From Occallatibacter riparius (GTDB taxonomy: Bacteria; Acidobacteriota; Terriglobia; Terriglobales; Acidobacteriaceae): a stretch of DNA of 64,000 nt. This document shows positions 1 through 8,907 of the stretch, piece by piece. The stretch covers positions 2,046,001 through 2,110,000 of the forward strand of contig NZ_CP093313.1 in NCBI RefSeq assembly GCF_025264625.1. The letters run 5' to 3'. The stretch's first letter is position 1. Each line of letters begins with the position of its first letter. The translations under genes were made by a program, and so were the position numbers. The notes under the pieces were generated by a model. It did not search any database, had not been told where the DNA came from, and was given only the letters and a program-made list of their open reading frames with translations.

Positions 1-306
1 CGCACCGGCATCGCCGTCGAGGCACGCCATCCCCAAACCGGCGCCCCGCTCGGCCTCCTGGTTCGCGATCGCTCGTCCATGGCCGCCCGCGGCCTGGCCT
101 GCACCGGCGGCGTTATCGACGCCGGATACCGCGGTGAGATCCTCATCGTCATGACCAACCTCGGCGACGCCCCCATCGAACTCAAAGCCGGCGAGAAAAT
201 CGCCCAGATGGTTCCCGTCCCCGTCCTCACTGGCGCCGTCGAGCAGGTCGAAAACCTCGAAGACTCCGCCCGCGCCGAAAAAGGTTTCGGAAGTTCGGGC
301 AGATAG
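1..306 (+). CDS. dut: dUTP diphosphatase, C-terminal part (5' end outside window)
   Basis: Hydrolyses dUTP to dUMP and pyrophosphate, keeping uracil out of DNA and supplying dUMP for thymidylate synthesis; cytoplasmic trimer. The reading frame is open from base 1, so the N-terminus is missing. Visible family motifs are RSSMAARGL (phosphate-binding motif 2), GVIDAGYRGEI (motif 3, with the catalytic Asp and the Tyr that excludes ribose), KAGEKIAQMV (motif 4) and the flexible C-terminal arm RAEKGFGSSGR (motif 5). The remaining 101 codons fit the last two thirds of a trimeric dUTPase of about 145-155 residues. An insertion-like stretch (EARHPQTGAPLG) lies before motif 2. Confidence 0.93.
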   Translation, partial: RTGIAVEARHPQTGAPLGLLVRDRSSMAARGLACTGGVIDAGYRGEILIVMTNLGDAPIELKAGEKIAQMVPVPVLTGAVEQVENLEDSARAEKGFGSSGR

Positions 307-378
307 CGCGCCTTCCGCACCAGAAAAACAAATCGCAACACGCAACCGGGTTACCTTTAGAGAACGGAGAGGGAGCTT

Positions 379-807
379 ATGCCTTTGATCTCGGTCACCC
401 GCCTGCGCGTACGTTCCTGGCGATATCTTCCGGCCTTCCTGTTTGACGCAGTGAGAACCGCTCGTCAGGCCGCTCGCAGCGAAGGCAATCTCGCCGTCAA
501 GGTGCTGCGCGATGCGAAGAACACCTGGTGGACCAGTACCTGCTGGGACTCCGAAGCCTCCATGCGCAAATTCATGCTGATGAAACCGCACGGCCCCGCC
601 ATGCGTAAATTGCTGGAGTGGTGCGATGAAGCCGCACTCGTCCATTGGTCGCAGCCCGAATCCGCGCTGCCGTCTTGGACAGAAGCGCACCGCCGCATGC
701 AGTCGGAAGGCCGGATCTCCAAAGTGCTGCATCCCTCTCCGGATCACGTGGCTTTCCGGATTGCACCACCCACCGCGAGTGGTCGCGGCGAAGTGCGAAT
801 CAAGTAA
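379..807 (+). CDS. DUF3291 / antibiotic-monooxygenase-fold small protein
   Basis: A 142-residue cytoplasmic protein without signal peptide or membrane segment. The arrangement of an opening strand (MPLISVTRLRVRS), a helical stretch ending in a Trp-rich strand (KNTWWTSTCW), a helix (SEASMRKFMLMKPHGPAMRK) and a third block ending in VHWSQ resembles the dimeric alpha/beta-barrel proteins annotated DUF3291 or antibiotic biosynthesis monooxygenase-like. A purine-rich ribosome-binding site (GAGAGGGAG) precedes the ATG. It is followed 21 bp later by an epimerase gene in the same direction, so the two may share a transcript. No substrate can be inferred; the family assignment rests on overall pattern, not a catalytic motif. 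Confidence 0.6.
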   Translation: MPLISVTRLRVRSWRYLPAFLFDAVRTARQAARSEGNLAVKVLRDAKNTWWTSTCWDSEASMRKFMLMKPHGPAMRKLLEWCDEAALVHWSQPESALPSWTEAHRRMQSEGRISKVLHPSPDHVAFRIAPPTASGRGEVRIK

Positions 808-828
808 TCCAGCGAGGTAAGACACGCG

Positions 829-1761
829 ATGATCACGATTCTCGGCGCAGGCGGCCCCATCAGCAACGAACTGGCCGCGCGGCTCGCGGCCGCAAATCTT
901 CCCTTTCGCCTCGTCGGCCGAAAACCATCCCCGCGCCCCGGCGCAACCGAAGTGGTTGCCGCCGATCTCACGCAGATCGATCAGACCCTCAACGCGGTTA
1001 CCGGCTCAGACATCGTCTTCCTGCTCGTCGGCCTCAAATACGACCGCAAGATATGGGCGGAACAGTGGCCCCGCATCATGGCCAACACCGTCGAAGCCTG
1101 CAAGCGCGCCGGCGCGCGTCTCGTCTTCTTCGACAATGTCTACATGTACGGCCGTGTCAGCGGCCCCATGACCGAGCAAACACCCTACCACCCCACCAGC
1201 CGCAAAGGCGAGATTCGCTCCCGCATCGCCGACTCCCTCATCGACGAATGGAAATCCGGCAAGCTCACCGCCATGATTGCCCGGGCAGCCGACTTCTACG
1301 GCCCCGGAGCCGAGCACGGCATCCCCAACACGCTCGTCTTCGATCCCCTCAGCAAGGGCAGCTCTGCCATGTGCCTGGCCGCCGACAACCTCCCGCACTC
1401 CTACACCTACACGCCCGACGCAGCCGATGCACTAATGAAGCTTGCCCAAAGCAACTCCGCCTGGAACCAGACCTGGCATCTGCCCACCACGCCCAACCCA
1501 CCCACCGGCCGCGAATTCATTGAAGCCGCCGCCCAGGCGCTCGGAGTCCAGCCCAAATACCGCATGCTCGGCTCAGCCATGCTCGGCATCGCAGGCTTCT
1601 TCAAGCCTGAGATTCGCGAAGTCCGCGAGATGCTCTACCAGAACAACGCGCCGTATCTCTTCGACTCCTCGAAATACGCCCGCGCCTTCGGTTTCCCAGG
1701 CACACTCTACGCAGACGCCATCCGCGCCACAGCGGCCTCCTACAAGCAACCTGAGGCCTGA
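829..1761 (+). CDS. NAD(P)-dependent epimerase/dehydratase, extended SDR family
   Basis: A 310-residue Rossmann-fold protein. It starts with MITILGAGGPISNELAARL, the glycine-rich dinucleotide-binding loop of extended or atypical short-chain dehydrogenases. A VVAADL strand follows near residue 45, where the cofactor adenine is contacted, and then DNVYMYGRVSGPMTEQTPY near residue 105, which has the Tyr-containing active-site context of NmrA/epimerase-like proteins. FYGPGAE near 155 is typical of sugar-nucleotide epimerases. The classical YxxxK pair is not clear-cut, so the substrate is unknown. It lies 21 bp after the DUF3291-like gene and ends 2 bp before the convergent hipA stop codon. Confidence 0.85.
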   Translation: MITILGAGGPISNELAARLAAANLPFRLVGRKPSPRPGATEVVAADLTQIDQTLNAVTGSDIVFLLVGLKYDRKIWAEQWPRIMANTVEACKRAGARLVFFDNVYMYGRVSGPMTEQTPYHPTSRKGEIRSRIADSLIDEWKSGKLTAMIARAADFYGPGAEHGIPNTLVFDPLSKGSSAMCLAADNLPHSYTYTPDAADALMKLAQSNSAWNQTWHLPTTPNPPTGREFIEAAAQALGVQPKYRMLGSAMLGIAGFFKPEIREVREMLYQNNAPYLFDSSKYARAFGFPGTLYADAIRATAASYKQPEA

Positions 1762-1763
1762 TC

Positions 1764-3086
1764 TCACGAGGATTTCTTCTCCACGCCCTCTTCCAGGATC
1801 CGCAATCGCCGCCTGATTCCGTTCGAAATTGAATCGGCAACTGCGACGGGAAAGTTCTGGGGAAGATCTGCGTTCACGCGATCGATTTCTCTCTCCGCCT
1901 CGGCGCGCAGTTCCTCAATGATCGACGGCACAACTTCCTTTCCCATGCCGGCCTCGTCCGCCGTCTGGAAGAAATGGCGCGGGGCTATTTGTCTCATTTT
2001 GTAATGAGGTTTGGTTCCGAACGACATCGCCAGACTGAAGTTCTTCCAGAGAAGCTGTTTGGAATCGACGCTCGGTTGAGCCGAAATCACATCGTATAGC
2101 GGCGTTAACCGGAAGCGACCACCTGGTCGGAGAAACACACTGAAGTTTTTCGCGTGTCCGTCCGTCGCTCCCATGAGCCAGAAGATGATGTTTGCCTTCA
2201 AAAATGCGCGCTGATCGGCTGGCGCATCATCGCTGCCGCGAAGCAGCTGAAGGATCTGCACAATACCCGGCCCACCATGTGCCTGGTATTTGCGGGTAGG
2301 AGAAATGGAAAGCGCTTGGCAGCAATCCTCCTGGGGCAATCTCAGGAGTCTTTCATCTGCGGTCCATCTTCGGTCGAATCGCTCCACGACCAGTACCGTT
2401 CTCTTCCCGAAAGTCATAATCTGCGGCTGTGCTGCTTCAATCCCAAGCGCCGCAACCACCTTCAGGCAGAAATACTCATTTTCAACACTGCTTGTAAGGT
2501 CCATTCCGTTTGGGAGCATGCCGATGGACGGCTTGAAGATGTGAGTCGTTGCCGTCGTGCCCCGTGGCTTGTACCACTTCCGATCGCGATACAGAAACGC
2601 AGTCTTCTCTTGAGCACCGGCAATCGAAATTCTGAAACTTTCATCTTCTGAGATGCCAAGCGGTGCTGCGGCCAGGTTTTCGATGATCAGAGCGATTTCG
2701 TCGTTACTGACGGGATCTCCTTGAACGGAGCCTGCCGGCAGCGGTTCTATGTTCTGCGGCAGAAACTGGAGGGCACCGACGCAATCGTGTCCGATCGCTC
2801 CTAAAAGGCTGTAGGCATCGGTGCCTTCGGCGTGCGTGCGCGCGGCAATCTGACGCCGGAGATCGTCATTATCGGGCAGCAGGTTATCAAAGACCGCGAT
2901 TACAGGGGCGCCGCTGTATGTCTGTGCGCGCAGAGGAAGGGAGAGCGAGACCGGCATGACGAATTCCCACTCCAGCCACGACTGGTCGTACTTGAACGAG
3001 ATGGCCCCGGAAACGTCACGGCGCAATTGGCCAACCAAACGGCTGTTGAGAAATACATTAAGCGGCTCGTAACGCGTCCGCGGCAT
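1764..3086 (-). CDS. hipA: HipA-family serine/threonine kinase toxin
   Basis: Toxin kinase of a type II toxin-antitoxin module; E. coli HipA phosphorylates glutamyl-tRNA synthetase, blocking charging and promoting persistence. At 440 residues the length equals that of E. coli HipA. Visible motifs: SIAGAQEKT (Ser154; the loop that is autophosphorylated in the family), HIFKP with the ATP-site Lys185, PQEDCCQAL near 251, GATDGHAKNFS with catalytic Asp309, and the metal-binding Asp332 in LTPLYDV. These look complete, so an active kinase is likely. Start and stop with hipB share a TGATG overlap, implying translational coupling. Expression should be repressed by HipB-HipA at the operators upstream of hipB. 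The true target in this organism is not shown. Confidence 0.95.
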   Translation of the reverse strand: MPRTRYEPLNVFLNSRLVGQLRRDVSGAISFKYDQSWLEWEFVMPVSLSLPLRAQTYSGAPVIAVFDNLLPDNDDLRRQIAARTHAEGTDAYSLLGAIGHDCVGALQFLPQNIEPLPAGSVQGDPVSNDEIALIIENLAAAPLGISEDESFRISIAGAQEKTAFLYRDRKWYKPRGTTATTHIFKPSIGMLPNGMDLTSSVENEYFCLKVVAALGIEAAQPQIMTFGKRTVLVVERFDRRWTADERLLRLPQEDCCQALSISPTRKYQAHGGPGIVQILQLLRGSDDAPADQRAFLKANIIFWLMGATDGHAKNFSVFLRPGGRFRLTPLYDVISAQPSVDSKQLLWKNFSLAMSFGTKPHYKMRQIAPRHFFQTADEAGMGKEVVPSIIEELRAEAEREIDRVNADLPQNFPVAVADSISNGIRRRLRILEEGVEKKSS

Positions 3087-3334
3087 CAGAAGATCGCCTC
3101 GATGTCATCGGCCGAGCTTTTGGTTCGCGGACGGATCACGAGTTCGAGGTCGAGCGCGCCAAGCGCTCTCAGCAATGTATCGAGCCTTCCGGCACCAGCG
3201 TTTTCGATATCGGAAACGGTTTTTTGGCGCACGCCCACTTTGGCGGCAAGTTGTTCCTGGGTCCAACGCAGCTTTCGCCGGCTTTCACGAATGGCGTTTC
3301 CGAGTTGAAGGGGAGTGCGGGCAATCGTGTCCAT
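3086..3334 (-). CDS. hipB: HipB-family antitoxin, XRE helix-turn-helix repressor
   Basis: An 82-residue Cro/C1-type DNA-binding protein (LGNAIRESRRKLRWTQEQLA then KVGVRQKTVSDIENAG, the HTH), expected to neutralise HipA and repress the operon. I place the start at the ATG at 3334, preceded by GAGGCGGAAGAC as ribosome-binding site; a TTG at 3355 would add seven residues but overlaps that site. The stop codon overlaps the hipA ATG by one base. The C-terminal tail ends in AIF, compatible with the flexible antitoxin tail of the family. Three matching inverted repeats lie directly upstream. Confidence 0.93.
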   Translation of the reverse strand: MDTIARTPLQLGNAIRESRRKLRWTQEQLAAKVGVRQKTVSDIENAGAGRLDTLLRALGALDLELVIRPRTKSSADDIEAIF

Positions 3335-3357
3335 GTCTTCCGCCTCGCTGGTCAATC

Positions 3358-3429
3358 TAGGCGCTTTTCAGCCTAAACCGATTTTAAGCGCTTTTCCGCC
3401 TATTGTCCATTGAGGCGCTTTTTCGCCTA
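3358..3429 (-). promoter_or_regulatory. Triple hipBA operator, 27-bp period
   Basis: Three inverted repeats with 5-bp arms and 8-bp spacers: TAGGC-N8-GCCTA at 3358-3375, TAAGC-N8-GCCTA at 3385-3402 and GAGGC-N8-GCCTA at 3412-3429. Their starts are exactly 27 bp apart. The spacer is also conserved (GCTTTTCA, GCTTTTCC, GCTTTTTC). The geometry equals the known E. coli HipB operator (TATCC-N8-GGATA). They end 24 bp upstream of the hipB ATG, where autorepression would act. Confidence 0.88.
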
Positions 3430-3472
3430 AAGTCCGGGGCACGCTCACTGACCGAACGAAGTCCAAGGCAAA

Positions 3473-4873
3473 TCACTTCCCGATGCAGAACGTAGAGAAA
3501 ATCAGCTGCAGAATGTCATCCGCCGTAGTCTGCCCCGTCAATGAGTCCAGCGCCCACAACCCCCTGTAGAGATCAAGCAGAATCATCTCGTGCGGAATCG
3601 AGCTCTCGTTCGCCCTCTTCGCGTCCGCCAGCGCTTCCAGCGCGGTCGTAACCGCCTGGTGCTGCCGCAAATTCGTCAGCATGCCGCTTTCGCTTGCCGC
3701 ACCGCCCGATGCGAGCGCCACAATACGGCTTCGCAGCTCGGCTACTCCCTCGCCGGTCAACGCAGACGTCGCAATCACCGGAACGCCGTCCAGAGCCGCG
3801 GATTCCTCGCTACGCGCTTCGGCTAGATCCCGCTTGTTCATCGCCACCAGCGCGGGACGTCCTTGGACCGCACGCAGCAAATCACGCTCTTCCTCGTTCA
3901 GTGGCTGCGTCGCGTCCAGCACAATTAGCACCAGAGCCGCATCGGCAAGCGCCTCCCGGCTTCGCGCGATGCCAAGCTGCTCGGCAACGTCATGCGCCTC
4001 ACGCAACCCGGCCGTGTCCACCAACTCCAGCGGGATCCCATCAAGCGAAATGCGCTCACTCACCGTATCGCGCGTCGTTCCCGGACTCGGCGTAACAATT
4101 GCGCGTTCACGCTCCACCAGCCGATTAAAAAGCGAGCTCTTGCCCGCATTCGGCCGACCCACAATCGCCAGCGTCAACCCATCGTGCACAATGCGCCCGC
4201 GCGAGAACGACGCTTCCAGCGCGGACAGTGGAACAGCCAGTTCGTCGATGCGCCGCGCAATCTCCTGCTGCGGAGTCACGTCGACATCATCCTCCGCAAA
4301 GTCAATCCCCGCTTCCAGCAGCGCGATGAGTTCAACAAGGTCCTGCTTCACCGGCGCAGCCCGCCGGCTGAGCGCGCCTCCCATCTGGCTCGCCGCCTGC
4401 CTCGCCTGCGTCAGCGTCTGCGCGTCAATGAGATCGCGCACAGCCTCAGCCTGCGTCAGATCGATGCGGCCCGCCAGAAATGCCCGCTGCGTAAACTCCC
4501 CCGGTTCCGCCAGCCGCGCTCCCAGCCCAATCGCGCGCCGCAGCAGCAGATCCAGCACCACCGGCGATCCGTGCGCAGCAATCTCCACCAGGTCATCCGC
4601 AGTATAGGAATTGGGCGCAGCGAAATACGTCACCACAGCTTCATCGATTCGCTCCGCCGTCTCTCCCTCGGCATCCAGCACATCGGCCAGCCGCGCGCGC
4701 CCGTGTTCAAGCGGCCGCTGCAGCCTCACCAGTTGTGCAGCCATCGACGCGGCCTCAGGTCCGCTCAAGCGAACAATGCCGATGCCTCCGCGTCCCGGCG
4801 GAGTAGAAATTGCCGCAATCGTCTCCAACACTGGAGCCATTTTCGGGTCGGAGTTTTGGGGTGTATCGGCCAT
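3473..4873 (-). CDS. mnmE: tRNA uridine-5-carboxymethylaminomethyl(34) synthesis GTPase MnmE
   Basis: Potassium-dependent GTPase that, with MnmG, modifies the wobble uridine (U34) of certain tRNAs. The 466-residue protein has the full family layout: an N-terminal formyl-THF-binding domain (ISTPPGRGGIGIVRLSG, residues 23-38), a helical domain, the inserted G domain with P-loop GRPNAGKS at 239-246, TTRDT switch I near 266, DTAGL at 286-290 and NKRDL near 345, and the C-terminal FCIGK motif with the catalytic cysteine. Start is the ATG at 4873; a second Met twelve codons in is possible. It stands alone, 43 bp downstream of the hipBA operators on the same strand, with no mnmG or rnpA nearby. Confidence 0.97.
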   Translation of the reverse strand: MADTPQNSDPKMAPVLETIAAISTPPGRGGIGIVRLSGPEAASMAAQLVRLQRPLEHGRARLADVLDAEGETAERIDEAVVTYFAAPNSYTADDLVEIAAHGSPVVLDLLLRRAIGLGARLAEPGEFTQRAFLAGRIDLTQAEAVRDLIDAQTLTQARQAASQMGGALSRRAAPVKQDLVELIALLEAGIDFAEDDVDVTPQQEIARRIDELAVPLSALEASFSRGRIVHDGLTLAIVGRPNAGKSSLFNRLVERERAIVTPSPGTTRDTVSERISLDGIPLELVDTAGLREAHDVAEQLGIARSREALADAALVLIVLDATQPLNEEERDLLRAVQGRPALVAMNKRDLAEARSEESAALDGVPVIATSALTGEGVAELRSRIVALASGGAASESGMLTNLRQHQAVTTALEALADAKRANESSIPHEMILLDLYRGLWALDSLTGQTTADDILQLIFSTFCIGK

Positions 4874-5038
4874 CTGCTCGTTCCATTGTAAGAAACAGCT
4901 CCACCCCTCAAGCGAATCGATTTTCCAGGGGCCCGGAGTTCCCTCTCATACCGTCCGGCTTCATCCACAGCGGAACCGGTTCGCAATCCAAGTCCAGCAA
5001 ATCCCTCTACATAAACGTTTTAGCAAATCAGGACGTAT

Positions 5039-5044
5039 TATAAT
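5039..5044 (+). promoter_or_regulatory. Putative -10 element of the TonB-dependent receptor gene
   Basis: A perfect TATAAT lies 63 bp before the preferred ATG of the receptor gene. No good TTGACA is found 16-18 bp upstream (the region reads ATAAACGTTTTAGCAAATC), so it is either a weak-35 or an activator-dependent promoter. Single-motif evidence. Confidence 0.4.
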
Positions 5045-5107
5045 GTGGAACGAGAATCACTCCGGTTTCGTAGTCGTTTCTATCACTCCCTCTCAAGGTT
5101 GATCTGT

Positions 5108-8100
5108 ATGCTCACGGTATCCGCAAAGCGTCTGTCCAGCAGTCTCACGATCCGGGCTCCAAAGCTGTTTCTAATGCGTTTTGGTCTGCTCCTCTTGATA
5201 GTTCTCTTCTCCTGCGGCTATGTTCTCGCCCAGGGAGCCGCCCCGCAGTTCGCGTGGAGCGGCCGCGTGCACAACGCAGCCGGAGCGCCCATCCCCGGCG
5301 CCAAAATTCAGCTTACCGCTTCCGCATCCTCCGCCAGCACTGTCAGCGGAGATGACGGCGCATTCCGCGTTGAAAGCCTGACGCTAGGTCACTACAAGCT
5401 CACCATCGAGACGAACGGAAAATCGAGCGAATACGCCCAGGGCGTCGATGTCGGGCCCGGCTCCCCCGCCGCGATCATCGAGATCTCCGACCGCGGAGAC
5501 ATCTCCATCTCTGCAGCCAAGGAGCGCGCCGCAGGCACCGGCGGAGAAGACCTCTCCGGCCAGGCCGTCAGCTCACTCCCGCTGAACAAGCGCGACTTCA
5601 GCCAGCTTCTCCTCCTCGCCGCCGGCACCATGACCGACTCCAACGGCGCCACCAACTTCACGCAGCAGTTCGCCATCAACGGACAGCGCGGCGTAGAAGC
5701 CACCTTCGCCATGGACGGCGCCGACATCAGCGACCCCGAAATGGGCGGTTCCACGTTCTCCAACTACAACGTCGATGCCGTCGAAGGCATCAATTCCAGC
5801 TCCGGTTGGATGCCCGCCGAAATCGGCCGCGGCGCTGCCGGCTTCACCAACATCGTCACGCGTTCCGGCGCCAGCGGATTCCACGGCTCCTTCTTCGAAT
5901 TCATCCGCAACTCCGCTCTCGACGCGCGCAACTACTTCGATCACCCCACGCCCGCTTATCCCGGCCGCATCCCGCCCTTCCGCCGCAACGAGTTCGGCTT
6001 CACCAACGGCGGCCCCGTCTACATTCCTCACCTCTACGACGGCCGCGGCCGCACGTTCTACTTCGGGCAATATCAGGGCTTCCGCCAGGTGCTAGGCACC
6101 ACGCAGGTCATGCCGGTACCGAACGACGCTGACCGCGCCGGCATCGACGTCGTGAAATACCCTGACGGCTCCACCGACACCCTGAATGTCCCCATCGATC
6201 CCGCTATCGCGGCCATCATGGCGCGCTATCCTCACCCCAACGATCCCACCGGTCCCTATCAGACCCGCACCTACGCGACGCCGTCCAAGGTCGATACCAA
6301 CGCCAACCAGTTCTCCATCCGCATCGATCACAAGTTCTCTGATAAGGATCAGTTCTTCGCCCGCTTCAACTACAACAACCTGACCGGCCCCACCACCAAT
6401 CCCGACCAGACCGCCATTGACCCCTCCTTCGGCGTGCAGTACGTCGATCGCCAGCGCAACGTCGTCGGCACGTGGACGCGCACCGCCTCGCCGCGTCTCA
6501 CGTTTGAGTCTTCCATCAGCATCACGCGCTCCACTCCCGGATTCCCCACTACCAACTACGCCGATCCGGCAGTCAAATTCGCCGACGGCCTCTTTGAAGC
6601 ATTCAACTCCGCAGCGGGCTCCGTCATGCAGGCCTACGGCAATCTCTTCCAGGGCCGCGAGAACGTGACTTACACGCGCGGCACCCACGCTCTCAAGATG
6701 GGCGTTGAAGCCCGCATCAATCGCGACACCACCTACTTCGGCACCAGCCCCAACGGCGAATACAACTTCGGCGGCGGCACCTCTTATGCCATTGAGGCCA
6801 TCCCCTCTGAGAGCGGCACGCACAACATCAAGCCCGGCGACCCGCTGCCCGACACGCTCTCTTCATTCCTCTCGGGAAGCTCCTTCATCTACACCGTCGC
6901 ACTCGCCGCGCCCTTCTCCTCGGGTGGCGAGCACATGGGTCCTGCCGCCATTAATCGCGAGAACTACGGCGCCTACTTCCAGGACACCTGGAAGGTCACC
7001 CCGCGCTTCACCCTCGATTACGGTCTCCGCTGGGAGGTCTATACCCCCATCAGCGAGCGCGCCCACCGCACCGGCAGCTTCCGCGAAATCAACGGCACCC
7101 AGCAGTACGTCATCAATCCCCAGCCTGGATACCGCACCAATTGGAAAGGCTTCATGCCCCGCATCCAGGGCACCGTCCAGATCGACAAGAACACCACTGC
7201 GCATGCCGGCGGCTCCATCATGACCATCCCGCCCAACATCTGGCAGGACAACTTCCTCACCGGCTCCACCCCGTTCGCTGTCTACCCGCGCGTTGTCGCC
7301 ACCTCCAAAGCTCCCGTTCCCTACGGCTTCCAGATCACCTCCGACCAGCTCCCCACCGTCTACACCATCGATGGCAAGCCGATGTTCACAACCGATAACC
7401 CCAAGGACCTGCCCTCCAACCAGATCATGGATGTCGAGCGCTACCAGCACGATCTCGCCGCCATCACCCCCGGCGGCGTCTTCAGCGCTCTCAACCTCTC
7501 CGGCATCGACGCCAAGTTCAGCGATGCCTGGCTCTACACCTGGACCCTCGGCGTCGAACACAAATTCGGTAACCTGGTCGGCGACCTCGCTTATGTTGGC
7601 ACTTCGGCCTCGCACCTGCCGCGCTACAGCTTCCCCAATGCTTATCCCGGAGCCTCGCCCGGCTTCGCGCCGCACACCAAGTTCGACGCTGACGGCAATG
7701 TCATCGGCGGGTTCGGAGTCGAAAACGTCATCACCAACGACGCGCACTCCAGCTACAACGCCATGCAGAGCTCGTTGTCCGGAACCGTGCCGCACGGCGG
7801 CCCCGGCATCTCCGCCAGCTACACCTGGGGCAAATCGCTCGATGACACCAGCCTCGTCCTCGGCGGCACCGGATCCACCGGCGCCGTTACTTCGGGCTTC
7901 TCGCAAGACCCCTACAACACCCATCCTGAAAAAGGCCCGTCGAACTTCGACGCCTCGCACTCCTTCAACCTGAGCGTGGCCCAGGACCTGCATCTCGAAA
8001 AGGCTGCATGGTTCAGCGCGGTCAGCCGCAAAGTCACCTACGGCTGGGAACTGCTCTCCATCTCCAGCATCAGCTCCGGCGCGCCGTTCACCGTCTACTC

Positions 8101-8578
8101 TGGCATCCAGCAAACCGGCTACGGCTCCAACGGCGTCGATCGTCCCGACCAGATCGCCAAGCCCCATCTGTCCACCGCGCGCAAAGAGCGCCAGGACTAC
8201 TTCGGCCACGGCGGCAGCAACGGCCCTGACTTCTTCTCCATTCCGATTCACCTTCCCGATGGCAGCGGCCCCAACTCCGGCCGCTTTGGCACTCTCGGCC
8301 GTAACACCTTCCGCGGCCCCGCCTATTACGACTACGACTTCGCCATGATCAAGGACACGCCCTTCGGCCGACGCGCCAGCGGAGCCGAGCGCATGGACCT
8401 CCAGTTCCGCGCCGAGTTCTTCAACCTCTTCAACATCGTCAACATGGGCCTGCCCTCCAACGTCCTCCAGGTCAACAGCCACACCGGCCAGATCCTCGAA
8501 GACACGGGCTTCGGCCAGATCAGCAAGACCGCCGGCAACTCCCGCCAGATCCAGTTCTCGCTGAAACTCATCTACTGA
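5108..8578 (+). CDS. Oar-like TonB-dependent outer-membrane receptor
   Basis: A very large (about 1156 residues) outer-membrane protein of the acidobacterial Oar/CarboxypepD_reg type. A signal peptide (FLMRFGLLLLIVLFSCGYVL) is followed by a carboxypeptidase-regulatory-like beta-sandwich at about residues 46-130 (GAPIPGAKIQLTASA), then a plug domain (SSLPLNKRDFSQLLLLAAG; FAINGQRGVEATFAMDG) and a long barrel with many aromatic turn motifs. It ends in RQIQFSLKLIY, the usual C-terminal strand. I chose the ATG at 5108 because AAGG precedes it and the signal peptide follows; 5174 is a possible shorter start and a GTG at 5045 a longer one. Acidobacteria carry dozens of such genes, thought to import large or carbohydrate-derived ligands; the ligand here is unknown. 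The adjacent hydrolase genes may work on related substrates, which is inference. Confidence 0.9.
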   Translation: MLTVSAKRLSSSLTIRAPKLFLMRFGLLLLIVLFSCGYVLAQGAAPQFAWSGRVHNAAGAPIPGAKIQLTASASSASTVSGDDGAFRVESLTLGHYKLTIETNGKSSEYAQGVDVGPGSPAAIIEISDRGDISISAAKERAAGTGGEDLSGQAVSSLPLNKRDFSQLLLLAAGTMTDSNGATNFTQQFAINGQRGVEATFAMDGADISDPEMGGSTFSNYNVDAVEGINSSSGWMPAEIGRGAAGFTNIVTRSGASGFHGSFFEFIRNSALDARNYFDHPTPAYPGRIPPFRRNEFGFTNGGPVYIPHLYDGRGRTFYFGQYQGFRQVLGTTQVMPVPNDADRAGIDVVKYPDGSTDTLNVPIDPAIAAIMARYPHPNDPTGPYQTRTYATPSKVDTNANQFSIRIDHKFSDKDQFFARFNYNNLTGPTTNPDQTAIDPSFGVQYVDRQRNVVGTWTRTASPRLTFESSISITRSTPGFPTTNYADPAVKFADGLFEAFNSAAGSVMQAYGNLFQGRENVTYTRGTHALKMGVEARINRDTTYFGTSPNGEYNFGGGTSYAIEAIPSESGTHNIKPGDPLPDTLSSFLSGSSFIYTVALAAPFSSGGEHMGPAAINRENYGAYFQDTWKVTPRFTLDYGLRWEVYTPISERAHRTGSFREINGTQQYVINPQPGYRTNWKGFMPRIQGTVQIDKNTTAHAGGSIMTIPPNIWQDNFLTGSTPFAVYPRVVATSKAPVPYGFQITSDQLPTVYTIDGKPMFTTDNPKDLPSNQIMDVERYQHDLAAITPGGVFSALNLSGIDAKFSDAWLYTWTLGVEHKFGNLVGDLAYVGTSASHLPRYSFPNAYPGASPGFAPHTKFDADGNVIGGFGVENVITNDAHSSYNAMQSSLSGTVPHGGPGISASYTWGKSLDDTSLVLGGTGSTGAVTSGFSQDPYNTHPEKGPSNFDASHSFNLSVAQDLHLEKAAWFSAVSRKVTYGWELLSISSISSGAPFTVYSGIQQTGYGSNGVDRPDQIAKPHLSTARKERQDYFGHGGSNGPDFFSIPIHLPDGSGPNSGRFGTLGRNTFRGPAYYDYDFAMIKDTPFGRRASGAERMDLQFRAEFFNLFNIVNMGLPSNVLQVNSHTGQILEDTGFGQISKTAGNSRQIQFSLKLIY

Positions 8579-8586
8579 TCGTCAGG

Positions 8587-8622
8587 GTGCCCCATCCAAG
8601 CTCTGCTTGGGTGGGAGACCAC
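8587..8622. repeat. Short hairpin repeat, AAGC-type stem
   Basis: GTGCCCCATCC and GGGTGGGAGACCAC flank an 11-bp stem (CCCATCCAAGC / GCTTGGGTGGG, one G-T wobble) with a TCT loop. An almost identical copy is at 10338-10373. It begins 8 bp after the receptor stop codon and may also act as a transcript-end hairpin. Confidence 0.75.
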
Positions 8623-8670
8623 GAACCCGCCCGCTGGGTACCCGCGAAGCCTCCCTACCCCGAACCTCCC

Positions 8671-8867
8671 GTGCCCCATCCTTTCGCGATTTTTGCGAAA
8701 GGGTGGGAAACCACAGAATCCACCCGAGCCACTCGCAGTTCCGCCTACATCCCTCGCGACTTCTCTCTGTCGCGAGGACCGGAACCACAGCCCCACCCCA
8801 GCCGAGAATGGCGCCGCAGGCGCAGTTGGCCGCACCGCAGGTGCCGCAGTGGCCGCACCGCAGGTGC
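8671..8867. repeat. Composite multi-hairpin intergenic repeat, copy A
   Basis: An ordered series of hairpins: 8671-8714 (same outer arms as the short repeat but a TTTCGC stem, 13 bp); 8752-8777 (CCTCGCGAC / GTCGCGAGG, 9 bp); then a triloop hairpin GCGCC-gca-GGCGC near 8811-8823; then GCACC-gca-GGTGC twice, with a 23-bp period (8828-8844 and 8851-8867). Copy B at 11826-12000 has the same order. Together with the short repeat it fills the 329-bp gap between the receptor and the hydrolase; no gene is visible there. Confidence 0.75.
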
Positions 8868-8907
8868 CTGGTGCTATAAAGGTCCCGACCCACGGAGACC
8901 GCCCCCA

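Noticed and set aside
5045..5107. Longer GTG start for the TonB-dependent receptor
   Set aside because: The GTG overlaps the base right after the TATAAT element and would place extra charged residues before the signal peptide.
6863..8482. 539-codon open frame antisense to the TonB-dependent receptor
   Set aside because: Ala/Gly/Val-rich product without recognisable motifs, caused by GC-rich codon use of the real + strand gene; the receptor on the other strand has clear family features throughout.
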